The notes below the pieces were generated by a model. That model saw only the letters and a program-made list of their open reading frames with translations, was not told where the DNA came from and made no database searches. A DNA stretch of 11,153 nucleotides from Limisphaerales bacterium (GTDB lineage Bacteria > Verrucomicrobiota > Verrucomicrobiia > Limisphaerales > PALSA-1396): assembly GCA_003140275.1 (NCBI GenBank), contig PLJQ01000197.1:3420-14572 (forward strand), read 5' to 3'. The translations under genes were made by a program, and so were the position numbers. Below are positions 1 through 6,169 of this stretch, piece after piece (position 1 is the first letter of the stretch; every line of letters starts with the position of its first letter).

Positions 1-2
1 CG

Positions 3-1961
3 CTGCGCTCTGCCGGCGCACTCCAAAACACCGGCCTTGATCCCGCGCAATTCGGCAAACGTCCCGATGGCTCCGCCGTTGACGCCGCCAGTCTATGCGT
101 CCAGGCGCCGTCGCTCATCGAGATCCGCCTGCCGGCGGACCTCGTGCAAGGCTGCGAGTTTGTTACCACCGGCTCGTTGGATCGCGAGACGGGCCAGGAA
201 GGCAGCGTGCAATTGCAGGTGGTCACCACGAAACCCGCCGGACCGCCGGGCCTGGTCGCCAGCGCCGCGACGGTTTCCGGCGGCAAGGGCACCTGGACGG
301 ATCCCGACAAGCCGCTCATTTACGCCACGCCCATCGTGGTGAACGACGGCAGCGCCGCGCGCCGCCGCATTGAAGCCGCGCTGGACGAGTTTCGCCAGAT
401 TTTCCCCGCCGCGCTCTGCTACACTAAAATCGTTCCCGTGGATGAAGTCGTCACGCTCACGCTCTACTATCGCGAGGACCATCACTTTGCGCGCCTGATG
501 CTCGACGACGCGCAGGCCGCGCGGCTTGACCGGCTCTGGGACGAGATGCATTTCGTGAGCCACGACGCGCTCATGCTCGTGGATGCTTTCGAGCAACTCT
601 GGCAATACGCCACGCAGGACGCCGACCCGAAGGTCTTCGAACCGATGCGCGAACCCATCAAGCAACGCGCCGCCGCGTTCCGCCAACGCCTCGTGGACAC
701 GCAGCCGCAGCACCTCGACGCGGTCCTGAGGTTTGCCGACGGCGCGTATCGCCGTCCGCTCACCGGCGCGGAGCAGGACGAGTTGCGCGGGCTGTATCGC
801 AAGCTGCGGGACGAGGAGTTGCCGCACGATAAAGCGATCCGCCTCACCCTGGCGCGCGTGCTGGTGGCGCCGGCGTTTCTCTATCGTGCCGAGAAGCCGG
901 GGCCGGGCGCCGGGCCCCGGCCGGTGAACGATTGGGAACTCGCCACGCGCCTGAGTTACTTCCTCTGGTCGTCCGCTCCGGACGCCGAACTGCGAGACCT
1001 GGCGGCGCGCGGCAGATTGCGCAGTCCGGACGTGCTCGCCGCCCAGACGCGCCGGATGCTTCGCGACCCGCGCGTGCGCCGGCTGGCGACCGAGTTCGCC
1101 TGCGCCTGGCTGCACATCTACGACTTCGATGAATTGAGCGAGAAGAGCGAGCGGCATTTCCCGACCTTCAACGGTCTGCGGGGCGCGATGTATGAGGAAA
1201 CGATCCGCTTTTTCACCGACTTTTTTCAGCAGGACGGCCCGGTGCTGAACATTCTCGACGCGAATTACACGTTTCTGAACGAAGACCTGGCGAAGCATTA
1301 CGGCATTCCTGGCGTGACGGGTGCGGAGTGGCGGCGGGTGGAAGGCGTGAAGAAGTTTTCGCGCGGCGGCATCCTCGGCCAGGCGACGACGCTCGCGAAA
1401 CAGTCCGGCGCGTCGCGCACGAGTCCCATCCTGCGCGGCAACTGGGTGACCGAAGTGTTGCTCGGCGAGAAACTCCCGCGCCCGCCCAAGGACGTGCCGC
1501 GGCTGCCCGAGGACGAAGCCACCGAGACGCTCACCGTGCGGCAACTGACCGAGAAACACACCAGCGACCCGATGTGCTACGGTTGTCACCGGCGCATGGA
1601 CGCGTATGGGTATTCGCTGGAAGGCTTCGACGCCATCGGCCGCCGCCGCGAGCGCGACCTGGGCGGCCGCCCCATCGATACGCGCGCGAAGACGATGGAC
1701 GGCGCCGAGTTCGACGGCCTCGAAGGTCTGCGCGATTACCTGCTCACGAAAGGCCGGGAGGCCTTCGTAAAACAGTTTTGCCGGAAACTGCTCGGCTATT
1801 CGCTCGGCCGTGGCGTCCAACTCTCCGACGGCCCGCTGATTTCCGAGATGAGCGCCCGACTCAAGTCGAACGACTACCGCATCACCACCGCCATCGAGAC
1901 GATTGCGCGCAGCAAACAATTCCGCGAAATACGCGGGCAGGAGATGGCGTATGAGGAATAA
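3..1961 (+). CDS. DUF1592/DUF1588/DUF1585 c-type heme protein, 5' partial
   Basis: The reading frame is open from the first full codon of the window, so the start is missing; 652 residues are visible. Order in the fragment: an N-terminal part with no clear signature (about 1-235), a DUF1595/PSD5-like segment (about 238-300, containing ADGAYRRPLTGAE), DUF1592/PSD4 (about 308-438, starting DWELATRLSYFLWSS), DUF1588/PSCyt3 (about 455-550) and DUF1585/PSD2 (about 555-645). The DUF1588 part carries CYGCH at residues 525-529 (nt 1575-1589), a CxxCH covalent heme c site, so the protein should act outside the cytoplasmic membrane. Full-length relatives in Planctomycetota and Verrucomicrobiota usually carry another cytochrome domain and DUF1587 upstream; those would lie outside this window. 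The biochemical role of the family is unknown. The DUF1552 partner follows 161 nt downstream, the usual neighbour. Family assignment is confident; electron transfer is inferred from the heme motif. Confidence 0.93.
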   Translation: MRSAGALQNTGLDPAQFGKRPDGSAVDAASLCVQAPSLIEIRLPADLVQGCEFVTTGSLDRETGQEGSVQLQVVTTKPAGPPGLVASAATVSGGKGTWTDPDKPLIYATPIVVNDGSAARRRIEAALDEFRQIFPAALCYTKIVPVDEVVTLTLYYREDHHFARLMLDDAQAARLDRLWDEMHFVSHDALMLVDAFEQLWQYATQDADPKVFEPMREPIKQRAAAFRQRLVDTQPQHLDAVLRFADGAYRRPLTGAEQDELRGLYRKLRDEELPHDKAIRLTLARVLVAPAFLYRAEKPGPGAGPRPVNDWELATRLSYFLWSSAPDAELRDLAARGRLRSPDVLAAQTRRMLRDPRVRRLATEFACAWLHIYDFDELSEKSERHFPTFNGLRGAMYEETIRFFTDFFQQDGPVLNILDANYTFLNEDLAKHYGIPGVTGAEWRRVEGVKKFSRGGILGQATTLAKQSGASRTSPILRGNWVTEVLLGEKLPRPPKDVPRLPEDEATETLTVRQLTEKHTSDPMCYGCHRRMDAYGYSLEGFDAIGRRRERDLGGRPIDTRAKTMDGAEFDGLEGLRDYLLTKGREAFVKQFCRKLLGYSLGRGVQLSDGPLISEMSARLKSNDYRITTAIETIARSKQFREIRGQEMAYEE

Positions 1962-1985
1962 TGAGGAGGGACCGGTAGAACCCAA

Positions 1986-2009
1986 AGGGCAAACCGCACG
2001 AGCGGCCCT
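1986..2009 (+). other. Bulged hairpin downstream of the heme-protein gene
   Basis: AGGG (1986-1989) pairs with CCCT (2006-2009), and CCGC (1994-1997) pairs with GCGG (2002-2005) around the loop ACGA. This gives 8 base pairs with a 4-nt bulge, 24 nt after the preceding stop codon. No T-run follows, so it is not a classic intrinsic terminator; it could be a processing or 3'-end structure. The rest of the 1962-2122 gap holds nothing clear. TTGCTT (2071-2076) and TATTTT (2094-2099), 17 nt apart, are only a weak sigma-70-like match in front of the DUF1552 gene. Confidence 0.3.
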
Positions 2010-2122
2010 GCTTCTGAATAGCGCTGTGCTGTTGCCGCCGGTGGCCGCTTCATTCGCTTCATTTCGTGCCTTGCTTGTTTTGAGCTTTTCCGCTATTTTG
2101 AAACCTTAACTATAAGCTGATT

Positions 2123-3427
2123 ATGACCGCTCACAAATTCTCCCGTCGCACCTTCCTCCGCGGGGTCGGCGTCACGATGGCGCTGCCGTGGATGGAATCA
2201 CTCACCGTATGGGGCGACACGCCCACGGTGACGAAGCCCGCCAGCGAGGCGCCCGTGCGGCTCGCGGTGCTGTTTTCCGGCAACGGCTTTCACACGAAGG
2301 AATGGTGGGCCAGGGGCGAGGGCAGACAGATGGAGTTGGGCAAGGTGCTCGCGCCGCTCACCGATTTCCGCGAGAAGATGCTGTTCATCCGCGGCCTGTT
2401 CAACGAGGAGGCGCAGAAAGGAAACATCCACAGTTCGCAGACGGGCAACCTGCTCTCCGGCGCGCCACTCGCGTCCGGCGGAGAGATCCGCTCGGGCACG
2501 AGCATCGACCAGTTGCTGGCGCAACGTTACGGCCACTCGACCAAAGTGCCGAGCCTCGTGCTCGGTTGCGAGAAGTCGAATCCATCCGTCCATAAGAATT
2601 ACTCGATGCTCTACAGTTCGCACATCTCGTGGAGTTCGCCGACCACGCCGACACCGCTGGAGATTTATCCCGCCCTCGCGTTCGACCGCCTGTTCAAGGA
2701 CGAGGTGAGCAAGGGCGACAAGAGCGTCCTCGACGCCGTCCTCACCGACGCGAAAGACCTGCGCCTTCACATCAGCGCCAACGACCGGCGAAAGCTCGAC
2801 GAGTATCTCGATTCCGTACGCGATGTGGAGCAGCGCATCGAAAACGCCGGCAAGAAAGGCGAATTGCAGGGCTGGCGCCCGACCCTGGCCGCGCCGAACA
2901 TCCCGCGTCCCGCCGATGGCATCCCGCAGGACATTGGCGAGCACATGCGGTTGATGTGCGATATTCTCGTGCTCGGTTTCCAGACCGATACCACGCGCAT
3001 CTGCACCCTCAAGCTGAACAACGACCACAGCTCGCTGCGCTTTCCGAATCTCGGCGTGGACTATATGATTCACCACCTGCTCTCGCATTCGGACACCGCC
3101 GACTGGCTCAAGGTGAACCAATTCTTCCTCGAACAAGTCGCCTACATCGCGCGCAAGCTTGACGCCATCCAGGAAGGCCCGCGCACCGCGCTCGACAACA
3201 CGATGCTGCTCTACTGCTCCAGCATGCTGACGGGTGGCCACGATGCGACCCAGTTGCCCGTCGTCATGCTTGGCGGCGCCGGCGGGCGCATCAAAGGCGG
3301 TCGCGTGCTCGACTACAAAGAAAAGCCGGATCGTCAGATGTGCCGGCTTTATCTCTCCATGATGGACAAGATGGACGTGCGCCTGCCGAAGTTCGGCGAT
3401 GCGACGGCACCACTCGACGCGGTGTGA
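2123..3427 (+). CDS. DUF1552 family protein, Tat-exported
   Basis: A 434-residue protein of about the usual family length. The N-terminus carries SRRTFLRG at residues 7-14 followed by a weakly hydrophobic stretch (VGVTMALPWMESL), a twin-arginine export signal, so the protein is probably folded in the cytoplasm, possibly with a cofactor, and exported through Tat. Recognisable DUF1552 stretches include LAVLFSGNGFH near residue 50, LKLNNDHSS near residue 296, and a C-terminal part with TGGHDATQLPVVMLGG near residue 370 followed by RLYLSMMDKM. The family is common in Planctomycetota and Verrucomicrobiota and is usually encoded directly after a DUF1592/DUF1588 heme protein, as here. Its function is not established. 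The ATG at 2123 is chosen because the Tat motif follows at the right distance; no good Shine-Dalgarno precedes it. Confidence 0.94.
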   Translation: MTAHKFSRRTFLRGVGVTMALPWMESLTVWGDTPTVTKPASEAPVRLAVLFSGNGFHTKEWWARGEGRQMELGKVLAPLTDFREKMLFIRGLFNEEAQKGNIHSSQTGNLLSGAPLASGGEIRSGTSIDQLLAQRYGHSTKVPSLVLGCEKSNPSVHKNYSMLYSSHISWSSPTTPTPLEIYPALAFDRLFKDEVSKGDKSVLDAVLTDAKDLRLHISANDRRKLDEYLDSVRDVEQRIENAGKKGELQGWRPTLAAPNIPRPADGIPQDIGEHMRLMCDILVLGFQTDTTRICTLKLNNDHSSLRFPNLGVDYMIHHLLSHSDTADWLKVNQFFLEQVAYIARKLDAIQEGPRTALDNTMLLYCSSMLTGGHDATQLPVVMLGGAGGRIKGGRVLDYKEKPDRQMCRLYLSMMDKMDVRLPKFGDATAPLDAV

Positions 3428-3430
3428 TCC

Positions 3431-3511
3431 CGGCAGTACCGGCGTTCCTCCGTGGCGGAGCCAGAGACCGGCATCGTCACCGCGACAGTGCCAAGTCAGA
3501 CTGCACTGCCG
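3431..3511 (+). other. Structured spacer with nested inverted repeats
   Basis: Three inverted repeats lie between the DUF1552 stop and the SUI1-like gene. CGGCAGT (3431-3437) matches ACTGCCG (3505-3511) over the whole stretch. Inside it are CTCCG-TGG-CGGAG (3448-3460) and a strong hairpin CAGTGC (3486-3491) with GCACTG (3503-3508), extended by AGT/ACT around the loop CAG. The outer arm and the last hairpin share bases, so they are alternative folds. No T-run follows. It may end the upstream transcript or form part of the leader of the SUI1-like gene; the sequence does not decide between these. Confidence 0.35.
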
Positions 3512-3573
3512 CCCAAACCACCGCCACCCACCTCCTCGACGCCAACCTCCATCAAATCCTCACCGCATAGGTT

Positions 3574-3969
3574 ATGAGCAGTCACAAACACATTCCCACC
3601 GACGGTGGACAGAGTTTCGGTCACAATCCATTTGCGGCCCTGTCCAGCGACGGTCTCCCAACCACGCCCGAAAATTCATCGACGGATTCCGGGCCACCGC
3701 CCGCGTCAAAACCCACGAAGAAAAATCGCGGTCGCGTGGACATCCTCCGGGTGAAGGCCGGGCGCGGTGGCAAGACGGTGACGGTGGTGAAGAACTTTGT
3801 CGGCATCGGTCTGCCGGAGAAAGAACAACTAGCCAGGGCGATGCAGCGCACCTGCGGTACCGGCGGCACGGTGAAGGACGGCCAGATCGAGATTCAGGGG
3901 GACCAACGCGCGGAGGTCGCACGTATCCTGACCGAGGCGAACTTTCGCCCCGTGTTCGCGGGCGGCTAG
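3574..3969 (+). CDS. yciH: SUI1/eIF1-like translation factor (YciH family)
   Basis: A 131-residue protein. Residues about 53-131 are a SUI1 domain: GRGGKTVTVVKNF (63-75) and RTCGTGGTVKDGQIEIQGD (92-110) are the hallmark segments of bacterial YciH, the homologue of eukaryotic eIF1. Members bind the small ribosomal subunit and affect start-codon discrimination in vitro; their importance in bacteria is unclear. The first 50 residues are a polar, Pro/Ser/Thr-rich, probably disordered extension ending in a basic patch (KPTKKNRGR). The ATG at 3574 has only ATAGG almost touching it, so initiation is probably not SD-driven; no other in-frame ATG lies before the domain. It sits alone between the DUF1552 gene and a convergent lipoprotein gene, so it is probably its own transcription unit. 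Confidence 0.92.
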   Translation: MSSHKHIPTDGGQSFGHNPFAALSSDGLPTTPENSSTDSGPPPASKPTKKNRGRVDILRVKAGRGGKTVTVVKNFVGIGLPEKEQLARAMQRTCGTGGTVKDGQIEIQGDQRAEVARILTEANFRPVFAGG

Positions 3970-4040
3970 GTCTTTACAGACGGTCACCATTTGCGGACTG
4001 CCAGTCTTTGCAAACAGCCACGACTTGCAGGGCGACCGTC
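3970..4040. repeat. Imperfect 34-nt tandem repeat with nested inverted repeats
   Basis: Two head-to-tail units (3970-4003 and 4004-4037) both start GTCTTT and match at about 22 of 34 positions, best over the first 27. The region can also fold: GACGGTC (3979-3985) matches GACCGTC (4034-4040), and inside it TTTGC (3990-3994) pairs with GCAAA (4010-4014) around GACT-GCC-AGTC (3996-4006). It lies exactly between two convergent genes, where a bidirectional transcription end would be expected, but there are no T-runs. Confidence 0.45.
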
Positions 4041-4058
4041 AAGCCACCCGCACTCGGA

Positions 4059-4244
4059 CTACCGCACGATGATTTCCGGCGGGCGCACTACGACTGCCGG
4101 GGCGCGCACTTCCACTGGCGGAGGTCCCACGAATTCCGAATGACCTCGGAAACTCGCATGCTCGCGGCGTCCGCCGTCGGAAACAAGACATCCGGTGGTA
4201 CTGAGGAGGGTGATAACGCAGGTAAATAACAGGATTTTTTTCAT
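4059..4244 (-). CDS. Small lipoprotein
   Basis: A 61-residue protein. MKKILLFTCVITLLSTTGC is a lipoprotein signal peptide: two lysines, a hydrophobic core, then a permissive lipobox (TTG) before Cys19, the predicted lipidation site. The -3 position is Thr rather than the usual Leu/Val/Ile, so the lipobox is acceptable but not ideal. The mature part of about 43 residues is hydrophilic and then Pro/Val-rich (GPPPVEVRAP, VVVRPPEIIVR), ending in a short quasi-repeat of VR-P units. I do not recognise a family; it resembles small envelope proteins of unknown role. No Shine-Dalgarno is seen. It converges on the SUI1-like gene. An ECF-like promoter candidate lies upstream at 4322-4348 on the same strand. 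Confidence 0.65.
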   Translation of the reverse strand: MKKILLFTCVITLLSTTGCLVSDGGRREHASFRGHSEFVGPPPVEVRAPAVVVRPPEIIVR

Positions 4245-4321
4245 ATTCAGTTTATATCGCTTTCTGGAGTGACGTTACGCGCTGGGCGGGGACTCCTCTA
4301 CGGGGGGATAACCCCCACGGA

Positions 4322-4348
4322 CTAGATGCGGTGTCCGCGTTGCGTTCC
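4322..4348 (-). promoter_or_regulatory. ECF-sigma-like promoter candidate for the lipoprotein gene
   Basis: Read on the minus strand, GGAAC (4348-4344) is followed after 17 nt by TCTAG (4326-4322). This resembles the -35 GGAAC / -10 TCTNA pattern of extracytoplasmic-function sigma factors of the sigma-E type. It would give a leader of roughly 70 nt before the ATG at 4244. The motif is short and could be chance. Confidence 0.25.
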
Positions 4349-4361
4349 CGCTTGAGCAGGA

Positions 4362-4400
4362 TGAAGCGCCTGCCAGCCGGGAGCAGGCGGGCCTGCACCC
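4362..4400. repeat. Dispersed palindromic repeat, copy 1
   Basis: A 39-nt element with a perfect 7-bp stem: CGCCTGC (4367-4373) and GCAGGCG (4383-4389) around a 9-nt loop. It ends in GCCTGCACCC. The same left part (TGAA-N-CGCCTGCCAGCC) and right part (GCCTGCACCC) recur at 5971-6016. The two copies flank the serine hydrolase gene. It is non-coding and resembles REP-type intergenic palindromes. Confidence 0.6.
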
Positions 4401-4648
4401 ACCCATTGAATGTCTGGCCCGGCCATCGAGGCGGGAAGTAAAATTCACAGCCGTTTTGGCACACTACTGGCGCGCGGCCCTTACCGCATCAGGGACAAAA
4501 ACAAGCTGGCGGCGAAAAGAGGGCCTGGCGGGTGGTCCGCAGCAGTGCCGCAATGGTGTTGCGGGCAAACTGCACGGGGCCGGGCAGCGACCCCAGTCGA
4601 ATCCACAAAGTCATTGCTCCGCCGGCACCGGGCTGGCAACGTCAGGCC

Positions 4649-5953
4649 ATGATTTCCATGTCCGGCACGGTTTCCCAGAGATGTTTTGCGTTTTTCGTTT
4701 TCGCGCTTTCAAGCTGGATGGTTATTGCGGCCGACGAGCGCCCGGTCAAAGAGCGTCAGACAGGGACGCTCCCTGGATATTTTCCGCCACCCGATAGCGC
4801 CGGCGGTTGGCGCGCCGCGACGAACGCGGCGCAGCTTCGCGAACGCACCGGGATGGATTTGCGGAAGCTGGACCAGGCGTGGGAGTTTACGCAACGATGC
4901 ACGCAGAACGGCGGGTTGGTGGTGTTGCGCAATGGCTGGCTTGTGTTCGAGAAGTATTGCGGACGCGCGAGTCGCAACGCCAATCCCGACATGGCGTCCA
5001 CCGGCAAGGCTTACGCGAGCATTGCGTGCGGCATCATGTTGAAGGAGTTTCGCGACCGGATTCCCGACGGGCTTGATACGAAGGTGTTCACGCCAAAGTT
5101 TTTGCCGGAGGCTTTCGCCGTGGACGGCAAGCTCGATGACGCGCGGCGGGCGGACATCACGCTGGGACAACTCTTGTGCATGAGCGGCGGTTACACCGGC
5201 GAGGGCGGCGCGCCGGTGGCAGTGGTGATGGGCAAGGCATTTCCGCTCAAAGCGGTGCCGGGGCAGAACATTCACGATCTCGACCTGTCGTCGCTGCGTT
5301 GCGCGATGTGGACGAACGCGGGCGCGGGTTATTCCTATTCATCGCCGGAGCCGCACATCGCTTCGATGGTGTTGCGGCGCGTCACGGGAATGGAGTTGCA
5401 GGATTACATCCACGAGCGGCTGGCGAAGCCGATGGGCTGGGGCGCGTGGGGCTATTGCCTGCACCGGGGCGATTTCACCATGCCGCACGCGAACGGCGCG
5501 GGGAGCATCGCGGTGCATGCAACGGATGCGTTGCGCTTTGGCTATTGCCTGCTTCGCGGCGGCAAGTGGGGCGACCAGCAACTCGTGCCGGTGGATTACC
5601 TCGCGCAGTGCAACCAGATGTCGCCGCACAATCCGCATTGTCCCTACACGCTGATGTTCGAGCATAACGCGGACGCTCACGTGGCCGGCGCGCCACGCGA
5701 TGCCTATTGGAAATCAGGCGCGGGCGGCTTCGCGCTCATCATCGTGCCGTCGCTGGAGCTGGTGATTTACAAAATGGGCGGGAACAACGGGCAATACGAT
5801 CCGATGCTCACGGGTTTGCCGCAACCGGAGCCGGATCATTCGCGCGATGATTGGAAGCCGATTCCACGCACGCCGTTTCACGAAGGGAGTCTGGGCGGGG
5901 ATGATGGCATTCGGCGCGTGGTGGAGATGGTTTGTGCGGCGGTGAGGGAATGA
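4649..5953 (+). CDS. Exported serine hydrolase, class C beta-lactamase fold
   Basis: From the ATG at 4649 the protein has 434 residues. It starts with a signal peptide (core CFAFFVFALSSWMVIAA, cleavage likely before or within ADERP), so it acts outside the cytoplasmic membrane. The catalytic boxes of the beta-lactamase/transpeptidase-like family (PF00144) are in order: STGK at residues 117-120 (Ser117 nucleophile, Lys120), YSYSS at 228-232 where YxN is expected, and KSG at 355-357 for the K[ST]G box. Substitution of the Asn by Ser in the second box argues against a true beta-lactamase. Members include esterases, D-amino acid amidases and carboxypeptidases; the substrate cannot be told. An in-frame ATG at 4658 is an equally good start; TCAGG (4643-4647) is the only SD-like sequence. 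Palindromic repeats lie on both sides. Confidence 0.88.
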   Translation: MISMSGTVSQRCFAFFVFALSSWMVIAADERPVKERQTGTLPGYFPPPDSAGGWRAATNAAQLRERTGMDLRKLDQAWEFTQRCTQNGGLVVLRNGWLVFEKYCGRASRNANPDMASTGKAYASIACGIMLKEFRDRIPDGLDTKVFTPKFLPEAFAVDGKLDDARRADITLGQLLCMSGGYTGEGGAPVAVVMGKAFPLKAVPGQNIHDLDLSSLRCAMWTNAGAGYSYSSPEPHIASMVLRRVTGMELQDYIHERLAKPMGWGAWGYCLHRGDFTMPHANGAGSIAVHATDALRFGYCLLRGGKWGDQQLVPVDYLAQCNQMSPHNPHCPYTLMFEHNADAHVAGAPRDAYWKSGAGGFALIIVPSLELVIYKMGGNNGQYDPMLTGLPQPEPDHSRDDWKPIPRTPFHEGSLGGDDGIRRVVEMVCAAVRE

Positions 5954-5970
5954 GATGGAAATGGACGTGG

Positions 5971-6016
5971 TGAATCGCCTGCCAGCCAGGACCACCGGCA
6001 GGCAGGGCCTGCACCC
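5971..6016. repeat. Dispersed palindromic repeat, copy 2
   Basis: A 46-nt element with a perfect 7-bp stem: GCCTGCC (5977-5983) and GGCAGGC (5997-6003) around a 13-nt loop, followed by GCCTGCACCC. It shares CGCCTGCCAGCC and the right end with the copy at 4362-4400, but its centre is longer. It begins 18 nt after the serine hydrolase stop, so it may also shape that transcript's 3' end. The remaining spacer to 6169 shows no other feature. Confidence 0.6.
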
Positions 6017-6169
6017 GCTTTTGGATGCCTTGTTCGCTTCGGTCCATGACCAGAGAGTGGCCCGCGCCTGCTCAGTGATCATTATCAAGCACTGCCCCTC
6101 TCGGAAAACGAAGCGCCTTTGCCCAAACTTTGAACTTTGAAATCCGCCGGACCCGCCTACGCTCGGGCT

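Larger units (their letters stand above)
4245..4648. other. Gene-free stretch between divergent genes
   Basis: These 404 nt separate the minus-strand lipoprotein gene from the plus-strand serine hydrolase gene. They contain a GC hairpin (GGGGG at about 4303-4307 with CCCCC at 4312-4316), a minus-strand promoter candidate and one copy of a dispersed palindromic repeat (4362-4400). Frames are open over part of 4410-4648, but none gives a recognisable protein or a plausible start. The serine hydrolase frame reads upstream to an ATG at 4532, but that extension looks non-coding and would bury the signal peptide. I see nothing else in it. Confidence 0.6.

Noticed and set aside
93..1985. A 630-codon open frame on the minus strand opposite the heme protein gene
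   Set aside because: It mirrors the plus-strand gene in a GC-rich region, its protein has the Arg/Ala/His-rich composition of antisense translation, and it has no recognisable domain.
1903..2109. A small plus-strand frame overlapping the end of the heme protein and the spacer
   Set aside because: Its C-terminal part looks hydrophobic, but it overlaps the upstream gene by 59 nt with no ribosome binding site, and nothing in it is recognisable.
3399..4229. A 276-codon plus-strand frame overlapping the SUI1-like gene
   Set aside because: It crosses two spacers and the SUI1 domain in a different frame, with low-complexity Arg/His-rich translation and no signature.
4301..4316. GC hairpin GGGGG/CCCCC as a terminator
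   Set aside because: No T-run on either side and no gene ends nearby; it lies upstream of both neighbouring genes.
4252..4464. A 70-codon minus-strand frame across the repeat copy at 4362-4400
   Set aside because: It reads through the palindrome and GC hairpin, and no family or ribosome binding site supports it.
4532..4648. Upstream extension of the serine hydrolase from the ATG at 4532
   Set aside because: It would add 39 residues before a clear signal peptide and is not protein-like.
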